Source: an uncultured Eubacteriales bacterium
Lineage (GTDB): Bacteria > Bacillota > Clostridia > Oscillospirales > CAG-272
DNA length: 44,941 bases
Direction of reading: 5' to 3'
Assembly: GCA_905205065.1 (NCBI GenBank)
Contig: CAJLCI010000020.1
Span: 1 to 44,941 of the forward strand
Part shown: one piece after another, positions 17,342 to 25,613 of the stretch
Layout: each line of letters starts with the position of its first letter
Numbering within the stretch: position 1 is the first letter of the stretch
Notes under the pieces: generated by a model
Databases searched by the model: none
The model's input: the letters and a program-made list of their open reading frames with translations, nothing else
Told to the model about the DNA's origin: nothing
Translations under genes and position numbers: made by a program

Positions 17342-17884
17342 TTACCATCCGGATCCGATTTTGCTGATAGCTATTACAATGCTGTCAATTCCGAGCAAAA
17401 TGAAATATGTTCCTATAATAAATCCCACTGAAAAAAGAGAAAACTGAGGATATATAATCATAATAAATCCCAGAAAAACTCCTATTATATTCATAACAAG
17501 GGTAAAATAATAGTAACATCTGCCCGCGGTAATCCGTATTATATTCAAATGAGACAGTCTGGAAATACTATGAGCAATAAACCAAATAGGAAGTATAAGG
17601 ATCATAATCCACTTGCCGGAACCCGGATACACTAAAAGCATAAATCCAGCCATAATACTGAAAATGCCCGAAATCAAAGATACGGTAGGTCCGAAACCTG
17701 TGTATCTCTCAGCTTTTACATAGAATATAATATCCGAAATGCCGGTAATCACAGCAATCAGTCCGTAAACAATCACTATTCCAGTTAATGTATTCTCCGG
17801 TCTGATAAAAGTAAATATTCCTAAAATTACAAGCAGTATGCCTATAATCAATTCAAACCAGCCGTAGCCGGAACGTCTTCTCAT
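17342..17884 (-). CDS. DUF308/HdeD-like membrane protein
   Basis: This 180-residue protein with about six membrane helices belongs to the DUF308 (HdeD-like) family. It is hydrophobic throughout, with family-like blocks ILLVILGIFTFIRPENTL and GFMLLVYPGSG. HdeD in enterobacteria is linked to acid resistance; in Firmicutes the role is unknown. Its ATG overlaps the ftsH stop codon by one base (TAATG), showing tight translational coupling to the membrane protease FtsH. Confidence 0.82.
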   Translation of the reverse strand: MRRRSGYGWFELIIGILLVILGIFTFIRPENTLTGIVIVYGLIAVITGISDIIFYVKAERYTGFGPTVSLISGIFSIMAGFMLLVYPGSGKWIMILILPIWFIAHSISRLSHLNIIRITAGRCYYYFTLVMNIIGVFLGFIMIIYPQFSLFSVGFIIGTYFILLGIDSIVIAISKIGSGW

Positions 17885-19713
17885 TAATTACCGCCTCCCG
17901 CCTGTTCAAGAATAGACATAAACTCGTCCCCGGTAATTGTCTCTTTTTCGTAAAGATGCTGCGCCAATTTAACAAGTAAAGTACGGTTTTCAGAAAGAAT
18001 TTTCCTCGCCTTTTCATGCTGAGATCTAACAAGCTCTATGACTTTCTTATCAATTTCCTTCTGAGTGTCTGATGAGCAAACCATTGACGCATCTCCGCCG
18101 AGATACTGATTATTTACGGTCTCCATTGCAACCATATCGAACTCATCACTCATTCCGTAACGGGTAATCATAGCTCTTGCAAGTTTTGTAGCCTGCTCAA
18201 TATCGTTGGAAGCTCCCGTAGTTATCTCACCGAATACAAGCTCCTCGGCCGCGCGCCCTCCGGTAAACGTTGCGATCTTGTTTTCAATCTCTCTTTTAGT
18301 CATCAGATATTTGTCGCCTTCCTCTACCTGCATCGTATATCCGAGAGCCCCTGACGTGCGCGGAATAATTGTAATTTTCTGTACCGGAGCCGAATGACTC
18401 TGCATGGCGGCTACAAGTGCATGACCAACTTCATGATATGCCACAACCTTTTTCTCTCCGTCGGAAAGAACCGCGTTCTTTTTTTGATATCCGGCTATAA
18501 CAACTTCGATGCTCTCCTCCAAATCGGCTTGACTGACAACAGTACGGTTGTTTCGCACTGCGCGAAGGGCAGCTTCATTTATTATATTCGCAAGCTCGGC
18601 GCCGGATGCTCCTGCAGCCATACGTGCAACAGCATGAAAATCGGCATCGCCTGAAAGCTTGATTTTTTTAGCATGCACTCTCAAAATCTCCTCGCGTCCC
18701 TGTAAATCAGGAAGCTCTACCGGAATCCGTCTGTCAAAACGTCCCGGACGTGTCAGTGCAGGATCTAAAGATTCCGGACGGTTTGTCGCAGCTAAAATTA
18801 TTACCCCGCTGTTTCCTTCAAAGCCATCCATTTCAGTAAGAAGCTGATTTAGCGTCTGTTCGCGTTCATCGTTGCCTCCCAAGCTTCCGGAATTACGCTT
18901 TTGCCCGATCGCGTCGATCTCATCGATGAACACAATACAAGGTGCTTTTTCTTTGGCCTGCCTAAACAGATCTCTTACCTTTGAGGCTCCCATTCCGACA
19001 AACATCTCTACAAATTCCGATCCGGAAATAGAGAAAAACGGAACATTTGCTTCACCGGCTACCGCCTTGGCAAGCATTGTCTTTCCGGTACCGGGAGGGC
19101 CGACAAGCAAAAGCCCTTTCGGCATGGACGCGCCTACATCTGTATATTTCTTCGGATTATGGAGATAATCGACAATTTCCTTCAAATTTTCCTTTGCCTC
19201 ATCCTCTCCTGCAACATCGCTAAAATGAATCCCTTGCGTAGACTGAACGTACACTTTGGCATTGCTTTTTCCCATGCCAAAAGCCATTGAATTTTTTCCT
19301 CCGAGCTGCTTCATCATTTTTTTGCTCATATATTGTCCAAGACATATAAAAATCAACATAGGCAAAATAAAGGTAAAGAGAAAACTAAGAATAGGCGAGG
19401 TTGTCTTCTCAATATCCTTTGCAAATGTTGCTCCGGAATTGTACAGGCGCTCCGTAAGAGTAGGGTCATTCATAACACCTGTTTTATAAACTGTTGTATT
19501 TTCCTTGTCCGAAAAAAGTATCTGCGAATCGCTGACTTCAACTTCACCGATATTTCCCTCTTCAATCATGCTCATAAATGTTCCGTAATCTACTTCTTTA
19601 ACCTGACGCTGTTCCAACAAAGGTGTAAAAATAATGTTGAAAAGCACCAGAACAAGCAACACAATTCCATAATAATAGATCAACGGTTTCTTGGGTGACT
19701 TTACTTCTTTCAT
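17884..19713 (-). CDS. ftsH: ATP-dependent zinc metalloprotease FtsH
   Basis: About 609 residues. Two N-terminal membrane helices (about 16-34 and 108-127) flank an extracytoplasmic segment. The AAA+ module has Walker A GPPGTGKT and Walker B CIVFIDEID, with the second region of homology ending in RPGRFDRR. The M41 protease site is HEVGH, near residue 427-431. FtsH degrades misfolded membrane proteins and unstable regulators as a hexamer. The frame opens at 19725, but ATG 19711-19713 has GGAG 6 nt upstream, while the upstream ATG overlaps that site. It is 68 bp downstream of a coiled-coil gene and overlaps the DUF308 gene. Confidence 0.96.
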   Translation of the reverse strand: MKEVKSPKKPLIYYYGIVLLVLVLFNIIFTPLLEQRQVKEVDYGTFMSMIEEGNIGEVEVSDSQILFSDKENTTVYKTGVMNDPTLTERLYNSGATFAKDIEKTTSPILSFLFTFILPMLIFICLGQYMSKKMMKQLGGKNSMAFGMGKSNAKVYVQSTQGIHFSDVAGEDEAKENLKEIVDYLHNPKKYTDVGASMPKGLLLVGPPGTGKTMLAKAVAGEANVPFFSISGSEFVEMFVGMGASKVRDLFRQAKEKAPCIVFIDEIDAIGQKRNSGSLGGNDEREQTLNQLLTEMDGFEGNSGVIILAATNRPESLDPALTRPGRFDRRIPVELPDLQGREEILRVHAKKIKLSGDADFHAVARMAAGASGAELANIINEAALRAVRNNRTVVSQADLEESIEVVIAGYQKKNAVLSDGEKKVVAYHEVGHALVAAMQSHSAPVQKITIIPRTSGALGYTMQVEEGDKYLMTKREIENKIATFTGGRAAEELVFGEITTGASNDIEQATKLARAMITRYGMSDEFDMVAMETVNNQYLGGDASMVCSSDTQKEIDKKVIELVRSQHEKARKILSENRTLLVKLAQHLYEKETITGDEFMSILEQAGGGN

Positions 19714-19781
19714 ATCAATCTCCATTCCTCCGCTTTAATGACGTTACAAAATAAAATCAGTCAAAATACATTACATTTCAC

Positions 19782-20216
19782 TTAGTCTTTATCCAAGCTG
19801 TCTTTTTCCTGCTGAGTCATCTGAGCATCAATAGCCTCCATTGCAATAAGCAAAGCATGATTTGATACCTGCATCGCAAAATCAAGCGCATATTCAGCAA
19901 GTAAAATCTTTTCCTCAACCGGTATACTGCCGCTGCATTCTTCGGTCATGGAATTTCCTATCTCCTCTTTTGTCTTTTTTATAATCTGTTCAACCCTGAC
20001 GTAGGCTTCAGACAATTTAGCGACAGCCGACGCTTTTGAAAACGTCAGACGATTGCGCAATATCAGGGCATTCTCAGCATACTCCCTCCTAAGAGTTTCT
20101 GTTTCAGCTTTTATCCTGTCGTGACTTGCCGATTCACTAATTTGAATCCGACCGCATAGCTGTTCGATTTTCTTTTCCAGCTCATACAGCTTAACAGACA
20201 GTATTTCATGCGCCAT
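19782..20216 (-). CDS. Hypothetical coiled-coil protein upstream of ftsH
   Basis: This ~144-residue soluble protein is rich in Glu, Lys, Ala and Leu, with heptad-like helices over most of its length (for example around ELEKKIEQLCGRI and ETETLRREYAENA). It has no signal peptide or membrane helix. I recognise no family. A longer frame begins at a GTG (20241-20243), but ATG 20214-20216 has AAAGGAG 9 nt upstream, so the first nine residues are probably not translated. It precedes ftsH on the same strand; a role as partner or substrate of FtsH would be speculation. Confidence 0.65.
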   Translation of the reverse strand: MAHEILSVKLYELEKKIEQLCGRIQISESASHDRIKAETETLRREYAENALILRNRLTFSKASAVAKLSEAYVRVEQIIKKTKEEIGNSMTEECSGSIPVEEKILLAEYALDFAMQVSNHALLIAMEAIDAQMTQQEKDSLDKD

Positions 20217-20343
20217 TTCGAATAACTCCTTTGTTTTTTTCACTATTTTACATTAATACAGTCTTTTTTTCAACTGTCAATTTTTGTATATGTATAGACA
20301 AAAATGGAAAAGTGTAAAAAATTCAGCCTTTATTTAAGTCAAA

Positions 20344-20886
20344 CTACGCTTTGGAAAACCGAGAAAAGCCTGCCATAATCAGTAAATATATATTATGGAC
20401 AATTTGATCCAAATTTTTAGTATCCTCTTTATTCCAGCTCCGAAGAATACCGAGGATAGCCTGACTGTGATAGCGCAGAACAAATTTCAGTTCTGAATGA
20501 CTGAGATTCTGATAAATTTCTTCCTTTGCCACAATCTGTTCAAGAATCTGATATAGTTTATCGCTTATTAAGCTTTCCACTTCGTCCCTGTAATTTGTCT
20601 GTATACTTTTTTCTATATAAGGTCTGGCATTTATTGCAACAAGAATAAAATACCGAATAGCGTCTTCCGCTCCGTTTTGGCTGCGCGCTTTTTCGAGCAT
20701 TTTCTTTGATCCCTGTTCCAAAATCCACCTGAAAAGTCCGGGAATATCTTCAAAATGATAATAAAAAGTCTGACGTGTAATATTACACTCCTCTACTATA
20801 TCCTTAACAGTAAGCTTCTTAACCCTCTTTTCAAATATGAGTGTTCGTGCAGATTCAGCTATTATCTCTTTCATTTCAGCAGACAT
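20344..20886 (-). CDS. TetR/AcrR-family transcriptional regulator
   Basis: The 180-residue protein has the TetR_N helix-turn-helix at about 8-55; KLTVKDIVEECNITRQTFYYHF is interrupted by no substitutions that would break the fold. The ligand-binding C-terminal domain resembles the TetR_C group of DhaS-like proteins. GAGG lies 8 nt before the ATG. The repeat element at 20901-21134 ends right at this ribosome site, so the gene's 5' untranslated region is repeat-derived. No efflux gene is divergent from it; the GT4 gene at 21330 is the nearest divergent gene. Confidence 0.88.
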   Translation of the reverse strand: MSAEMKEIIAESARTLIFEKRVKKLTVKDIVEECNITRQTFYYHFEDIPGLFRWILEQGSKKMLEKARSQNGAEDAIRYFILVAINARPYIEKSIQTNYRDEVESLISDKLYQILEQIVAKEEIYQNLSHSELKFVLRYHSQAILGILRSWNKEDTKNLDQIVHNIYLLIMAGFSRFSKA

Positions 20887-20900
20887 CGATTAATCCTCTC

Positions 20901-21134
20901 GGTTTCAATAAGGAGCAAAGCTCCGTCATAAGACATTTCGGTGGCATCCGGAACAGCCGCCGGAAAAAGTGAATGGAACACGCCTCCTATAGAGGCGAAC
21001 GCCTTTACACACGAATGCCTTTACACACGAACACATTTACGCGCGAACACCTTGAAAGTCAAATTTCCTTATACGCAAACTCCTTTACATGCTAACATCT
21101 TACAGGCGTAAACATCTCGCTTTTTAGTTATATT
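20901..21134 (-). repeat. Dispersed 16-bp-array element, copy 1
   Basis: On the minus strand the 5' end reads AATATAACTAAAAAGCGAG, nearly identical to copy 4. Eight units of 15-17 bp (20990-21117) of the type AATGTGTTCGTGTGTA follow, and then a tail (20901-20989) with CACTTTTTCCGG and CTTATGACGGAG. The tail ends in the hairpin GGAGC-TTT-GCTCC and TTATTGAAACC. It lies directly upstream of the TetR gene and in its direction. Confidence 0.85.
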
Positions 21135-21236
21135 ATGTTATTACTTTACCAAAACTTTTTGAACATATCTATCTTTGTTTGCCAATTTTTCAGATTTAAT
21201 ATCTTATGAGCGTCAAATCTCCGATATAATTACACC

Positions 21237-21265
21237 TTGACTTTTAATACTGTTTATGATATATT
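21237..21265 (+). promoter_or_regulatory. Promoter of the GT4 gene
   Basis: TTGACT (21237-21242) and TATATT (21260-21265) are 17 bp apart, about 65 nt before the GTG start. Confidence 0.55.
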
Positions 21266-21329
21266 ATCAGTAATATCTGGTTAATTATTTACGGCAATAC
21301 ATTACCGCTATCCGTTAAGGAGACTAATC

Positions 21330-22568
21330 GTGACTGAAACAAATATCAATAATAATGATAAAAAAATTAAGCTTCTGATAATCGGAATTATTATGAACTG
21401 CGCAGGAACCGAAAAATCTTTTTTAGCTTTTGCAAATAATCTTGACTATTCAAAGTATGACGTCACGCTCCTTCTTGCAAAAAAAGAGGGAAAGCTGATT
21501 GATAAAATTCCACAACAAATTAAAATTAAAACTATGGATCAGCGATATGCGGATTTATTCCTTCTTTCCGGTGCAAACGCTGCAAAAACAATTTGGAACT
21601 GCAATATTAAACATGCGCCTCTCACAATATTTGAGATTTTACCATATGCGGTTAAAATGGTTATTAATAGAAGCAACCGTTCCGGAATCGCCACAAGACT
21701 ATGGTGCCGAATGATGAGCAAAATGCCGGAGCTGAAAGAAGAATACGACGTTGCGGCCGCTTATTGGGGCGACAGAACTATGTTCTATATGTGCGATAAA
21801 GTAAAGGCAAAAAAGAAAATAGCATGGCTCCACTTTGATTACGACAACCCCCCTCGGGATGACAAACTGTATCTCAGCTATTTTAAAAAATGTGACAATA
21901 TAGTAACAGTATCGTCGCGTGTTAACGACGCTCTGAAAAACAAGCTTCCCCAGATTTCCGATCGTTGTACGGTAATTGAAAATATAAACGATCCCATTAC
22001 TATAGATGAGATGTCAAAGCAAGGAAGCTCATTCGATGATGATTACAAAGGAACCCGTATTCTTACTGTTGCGCGCATATGCGATCAAAAGGGACAGGAT
22101 ATGGCAGTGGATGCTCTGAAACGCCTTATTAATGACGGATACAATGTCCGCTGGTATTTTCTCGGAGGCGGAGACAGCACTGATATTGAAGCTCTCAAAA
22201 AACGCGCGGAAGAAAACGGAATCTCGGACAAAATTGTACTTCTCGGGACAACAGATAATCCGTATCCATACATTAAGGACTGCGGCATATTTGCACTTAC
22301 CTCAAGGTATGAGGGTAAACCGATTACAGTAGAAGAAGCCAAAATGATGTGTAAGCCCATACTTGCAACCAAATACGTTTCAGCGGCAGAACAGCTTGAC
22401 AGCGGCAAATTTGGAGTATTGTGCGATATAAACGAGGAAAGTATATACTACGGTCTGAAAAAACTTCTTGATTCATCAGACCTAAGGGACGAAATTGTTT
22501 CTAATTTGAAAAACGAAGATTTTGGTAACAAGTCCGAAATCGAAAAATTTTATAATATGACAAAATAA
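21330..22568 (+). CDS. Family 4 glycosyltransferase
   Basis: This 412-residue GT-B fold retaining glycosyltransferase has an N-terminal Rossmann half (LLIIGIIMNCAGTEKSF) and a C-terminal GT4 domain with TVARICDQKGQD, a donor-binding region and the E-x7-E-type block LTSRYEGKPITVEEA. Members build capsule, exopolysaccharide or glycolipid chains; donor and acceptor are not readable. The start is GTG, preceded by AAGGAG at 7 nt. It is monocistronic with its own promoter and terminator, unlike most such genes, which sit in polysaccharide clusters. Confidence 0.9.
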   Translation: MTETNINNNDKKIKLLIIGIIMNCAGTEKSFLAFANNLDYSKYDVTLLLAKKEGKLIDKIPQQIKIKTMDQRYADLFLLSGANAAKTIWNCNIKHAPLTIFEILPYAVKMVINRSNRSGIATRLWCRMMSKMPELKEEYDVAAAYWGDRTMFYMCDKVKAKKKIAWLHFDYDNPPRDDKLYLSYFKKCDNIVTVSSRVNDALKNKLPQISDRCTVIENINDPITIDEMSKQGSSFDDDYKGTRILTVARICDQKGQDMAVDALKRLINDGYNVRWYFLGGGDSTDIEALKKRAEENGISDKIVLLGTTDNPYPYIKDCGIFALTSRYEGKPITVEEAKMMCKPILATKYVSAAEQLDSGKFGVLCDINEESIYYGLKKLLDSSDLRDEIVSNLKNEDFGNKSEIEKFYNMTK

Positions 22569-22583
22569 GCATTAAATATGAAC

Positions 22584-22618
22584 AGGGACTGCGGAAAAAA
22601 GTAAATTCCGCGGTCCCT
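22584..22618 (+). terminator. Terminator after the GT4 gene
   Basis: A 13-bp stem with one G-T pair (22584-22596 with 22606-22618) lies 16 bp after the stop codon and is followed by TTCTGCGCTTTC. Confidence 0.7.
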
Positions 22619-22739
22619 TTCTGCGCTTTCTGTTGATTTAATTCTCTTAATTTAAATTTTCTTATAGTTATGAACTTACGTTCACGATGCCTCGGTCGAA
22701 GTCGAAGTATATGTGTTGTTTCTGAAACAAAAACAAATG

Positions 22740-23195
22740 TCAGTTCTGAGTTTTCTTCTGCCTCCAGTAATTAAGCTTTGGCAACTGATCTTCAAAAAAT
22801 TCCCGAGCCTTTTCTGCCGGCCAATTTTTATTAGACATATGTCCTACAAGAAAATCCGTCAATTCCTCAAGATCCGTGTATACATATCTGCCATCATTGT
22901 AACACCACTTGCAGTAATCTTCATTAAAAAAACCGTCCGGTTCTTTACTTATAGATGAATCATCAAGCGGCATGCCGCAGCATTGACAAATCAATTTTCG
23001 CGGAGAACCTAAAAGAGTATTGATTGAAACATCAAAAAACTTTGACAGCAGCTTTAATGTTTCTGTGTTCGGTATGGTTTCACCGGTTTCCCAGCGCGAA
23101 ACAGCCTGTCTTGTAACATAAAGCCTGCTTGCAAGTTCGTCCTGAGACAATTTGTTTTGAATTCTGAGCTGAAGTATAACGTCTTTGGTTTCCAT
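22740..23195 (-). CDS. XRE regulator with C-terminal zinc ribbon
   Basis: The 151-residue protein has an HTH_3 domain at about 6-60 (LSQDELASRLYVTRQAVSRWE), then a 'putative zinc ribbon' domain. That domain carries CQCCGMPL and CKWCYNDG cysteine pairs at about 70-93 and the following helix FLVGHMSNKNW. The combination is common in Firmicutes and probably couples DNA binding to an unknown signal through a Zn-binding module. AAAGGA precedes the ATG. The upstream region has a 12-bp palindrome TTACGTACGTAA at 23248-23259, a possible operator. It lies downstream of repeat copy 2. Confidence 0.85.
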   Translation of the reverse strand: METKDVILQLRIQNKLSQDELASRLYVTRQAVSRWETGETIPNTETLKLLSKFFDVSINTLLGSPRKLICQCCGMPLDDSSISKEPDGFFNEDYCKWCYNDGRYVYTDLEELTDFLVGHMSNKNWPAEKAREFFEDQLPKLNYWRQKKTQN

Positions 23196-23247
23196 ATAAA
23201 TTTTATATCCTTTCCGACAACCGTTACGCAGTCATCATCAATGCGAA

Positions 23248-23259
23248 TTACGTACGTAA
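23248..23259. promoter_or_regulatory. 12-bp palindrome upstream of the XRE/zinc-ribbon gene
   Basis: TTACGTACGTAA is a perfect palindrome about 55 bp upstream of the start codon. A regulator-binding site is plausible, but no paired copy is seen. Confidence 0.3.
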
Positions 23260-23371
23260 AGAGAATTTCGGCTTCAAAGTAAGACACTGCCTTGATCCTT
23301 GCGCTGCCATCACCTTACAGATATATTATACAACCATTGTTTACTGTCAGCAAGCAACGCGCTGTTGCTAT

Positions 23372-23662
23372 GGTATTCAATAATGAGCCAAGCTCGTTAC
23401 AAGGCGTTGCGTCGGCTGAGGCAACCGCTGCAGGAAAAAGTGAATGGAAACCTGAAAACTCCGCTTGCAAAGTCGAAATCTTTACACTCAAACTTTTTCA
23501 TACGTGGACCCCTTTATATGTTAGCTTAGTTAAATGCGAACTCCTTTACACGTTAACTCGGCTACATGTGAACTTTTTTACACGTTAACTTAGTTACATG
23601 CGTACTCATTTCATACACGAACTTCGCTGCAAACAGGTGCTCCTTGCTTTTATTCATAATTT
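23372..23662 (-). repeat. Dispersed 16-bp-array element, copy 2
   Basis: On the minus strand a loosely conserved 5' end (ATGAATAAAAGCAAG) is followed by about 12 units of 16-17 bp (23451-23645). They have a consensus near AAGGAGTTCGCATGTA. The tail (23372-23450) has TCCATTCACTTTTTCC, AACGCCTT and the hairpin GAGC-TTG-GCTC, ending ATTATTGAATACC. It fills the gap between the activase gene and the XRE/zinc-ribbon gene, oriented with both. Confidence 0.85.
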
Positions 23663-23700
23663 GAAAGTACACTTTATTTATAAGTTTTGCACTTTTCGCT

Positions 23701-24468
23701 CTATATTCCCCGTATTTCGGCACGAGGAATATATTTTTTTAAAATTCCAAGAAATGATTTCATTTCATCTTCACTATATGAAGTTAAGACTATTTCTGAA
23801 TTATCGCTTTCTGAACTCAGGCTTTTAATCAATTTATCCCGTACTCTGCCGTCATTTTCAAAAAGAATATCTCCCGAATCCTTGTAGCATTGAATAAAAA
23901 AATTTTCATCTCCGGCAAGCATAATTCCAATCGATTCAAAATCTGCTGCTTTATGCAACGGTTTAACTACGGTTGTACGAAATTCAAAATCAACGTGTCC
24001 TTCCATGAGATAATCCGTGCTTTTCTTTACAGCTTTCAAATCTAAATTCTCTGTCCCGGTAACAAGGCCGTAATTTTCGAATGAACTTTTTATATCCATT
24101 GCAATATAATCAACAGCCCGTTCATCTACCGCCCTTTTAATAAAATCAGGATTGCTGCCGTTAGTATCAAGCTTGACAAGCAAGCCTAAATCCTTAACAC
24201 GACGCATAAACAACAGAACGGAGTCTCCAAATAGAGTAGGCTCGCCGCCTGTGATGCATACCCCTTCAAGAATTCCCGCCCGTTTCTTTAAAAATGACAA
24301 AATATCTTCTTCATCAATGTAAGCATTCGCATTGGTGTCCTTTATATTAACGAGCGAAGAATTATGACAAAAAGGACATCGGAAATTGCAGCCTCCCGTA
24401 AATACTGTAGCACACATTTTTCCGGGAAAATCAAGCAGCGAAAGCTTTTGAAGTCCTGAAAATATCAT
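23701..24468 (-). CDS. nrdG: Anaerobic ribonucleotide reductase activating protein (radical SAM)
   Basis: This 255-residue radical SAM enzyme has the CX3CX2C cluster motif CNFRCPFC at about 27-34 and the SAM-binding ITGGEPTLF at about 72-80. It matches the longer NrdG2-type activases (about 230-260 residues) that install the glycyl radical on class III ribonucleotide reductase NrdD, giving deoxyribonucleotides without oxygen. NrdD is not in the window, so the substrate is inferred from the family. AAAGG lies 12 nt upstream of the ATG. The gene stands alone on the minus strand downstream of the transketolase pair. Confidence 0.85.
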   Translation of the reverse strand: MIFSGLQKLSLLDFPGKMCATVFTGGCNFRCPFCHNSSLVNIKDTNANAYIDEEDILSFLKKRAGILEGVCITGGEPTLFGDSVLLFMRRVKDLGLLVKLDTNGSNPDFIKRAVDERAVDYIAMDIKSSFENYGLVTGTENLDLKAVKKSTDYLMEGHVDFEFRTTVVKPLHKAADFESIGIMLAGDENFFIQCYKDSGDILFENDGRVRDKLIKSLSSESDNSEIVLTSYSEDEMKSFLGILKKYIPRAEIRGI

Positions 24469-24557
24469 AATAATTTCTATGCCTTTCTAACATGAATTAA
24501 TAATGCAAAAAATCACCGCGCGAGCGGAATCAAACGCGCTTACATGTAAATTAAAAT

Positions 24558-24612
24558 CCCGACGCGTTCAGGCATTAGGTTACGCCGTCACCAGCCGGGA
24601 TATTTTTTATTT
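24558..24612. terminator. Structured terminator between transketolase and nrdG
   Basis: ATCCCG near 24561 pairs with CGGGAT near 24597, enclosing a second stem GACGCG.../...CGCCGTC. T tracts follow on both strands (ATTTTTTATTTTTG on plus; TTTTAATTT on minus). It ends the transketolase transcript. Confidence 0.55.
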
Positions 24613-24618
24613 TTGTAT

Positions 24619-25572
24619 TTATCTTTTAAGAGCAATCGCCGCGCGTGCTTTTTCCGCAATTGCAGCAGACGTTAAACCGTATTTTTCAAGAAGTGCAGGA
24701 ACCTTTCCGGAACGGCCGAATGCATCCTCAATTCCAACACGAAGCACCGGCACAGGATTAGACTCAGAAGTAACAGCTGAAACAGCTTCTCCAAGACCTC
24801 CGATTATATTGTGTTCCTCCGCTGTTACAATCGCCCCTGTTTTGCCCGCTTCAGAAATCACAAGCTCCCGGTCAAGAGGTTTGATTGTATGAATATTTAC
24901 AACAGCCGCATCAATTCCCTCAGACGCGAGAAGTGTACGCGCCTCAAGAGCCATAGCTACAGTAATACCCGTGGCAATGATTGTCACGTCTTTTCCGTCG
25001 GCCATTTTTATTCCCTTACCAATTTCCATTTTATATGTGTTTTCATCATATATTACAGGCACTGCCAAACGGCCGAAGCGGAGATAAACCGGTCCCTTGA
25101 AATTAATTGCAGCCTCTACAGCGGCGCGCGCTTCTACTGCGTCCGCCGGATTTATAATCGTCATTCCGGGAATAGTGCGCATTGTCCCGATATCCTCAAG
25201 ACATTGATGAGTCGCGCCGTCTTCCCCTACTGTTATCCCCGCATGCGTTGCTCCGATCTTAACATTAAGGTGCGGGTATCCGACTGCATTTCGGATCTGC
25301 TCAAATGCCCTGCCTGCCGTAAACATAGCAAAAGAACTGCAAAACGGAATTTTGCCCGTTGTTGCAATACCTGCCGCAACCGCGACCATATTTCCCTCGG
25401 CAATTCCGCAGTCAAAAAAACGATCCGGAAATTCTTTTTTGAACTTTCCTGTTTTTGTCGCCTCCGCAAGATCCGCATCCAATACAATTACATCTTTATA
25501 TTTTGCTCCAAACTCGGCAAGCGCGCTTCCATATGCTTCACGAGTAGCTATTTTTTCACCAATTGCTGCCAT
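24619..25572 (-). CDS. Transketolase C-terminal subunit
   Basis: This 317-residue half of a split transketolase carries the pyrimidine-binding (Pyr) domain (EGNMVAVAAGIATTGKIPF and the conserved glutamate) and the C-terminal domain (VTAEEHNIIGGLGEAV). With its partner it transfers two-carbon ketol units in the non-oxidative pentose phosphate pathway, using thiamine pyrophosphate. Split forms are frequent in Clostridia and archaea; a role in DXP-like reactions is less likely. AAAGGA precedes the ATG. It lies 41 bp after the N-terminal subunit gene. Confidence 0.9.
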   Translation of the reverse strand: MAAIGEKIATREAYGSALAEFGAKYKDVIVLDADLAEATKTGKFKKEFPDRFFDCGIAEGNMVAVAAGIATTGKIPFCSSFAMFTAGRAFEQIRNAVGYPHLNVKIGATHAGITVGEDGATHQCLEDIGTMRTIPGMTIINPADAVEARAAVEAAINFKGPVYLRFGRLAVPVIYDENTYKMEIGKGIKMADGKDVTIIATGITVAMALEARTLLASEGIDAAVVNIHTIKPLDRELVISEAGKTGAIVTAEEHNIIGGLGEAVSAVTSESNPVPVLRVGIEDAFGRSGKVPALLEKYGLTSAAIAEKARAAIALKR

Positions 25573-25613
25573 TTTTATATTCCTTTCTCAATTATTTATA
25601 GTTACGGACCTGT

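Noticed and set aside
20990..21117. Short regularly spaced repeats that could suggest a CRISPR array (also at 23451-23645, 29694-29868, 36828-36970)
   Set aside because: Units are contiguous 16-mers with no unique spacers, too short and too diverged for CRISPR repeats, and there are no cas genes.
23292..23588. Open frames over repeat copy 2 (23292-23588 and 23598-23828)
   Set aside because: They run through the repeat in several frames and have no ribosome site or homology; explained by the repeat and by nrdG on the other strand.
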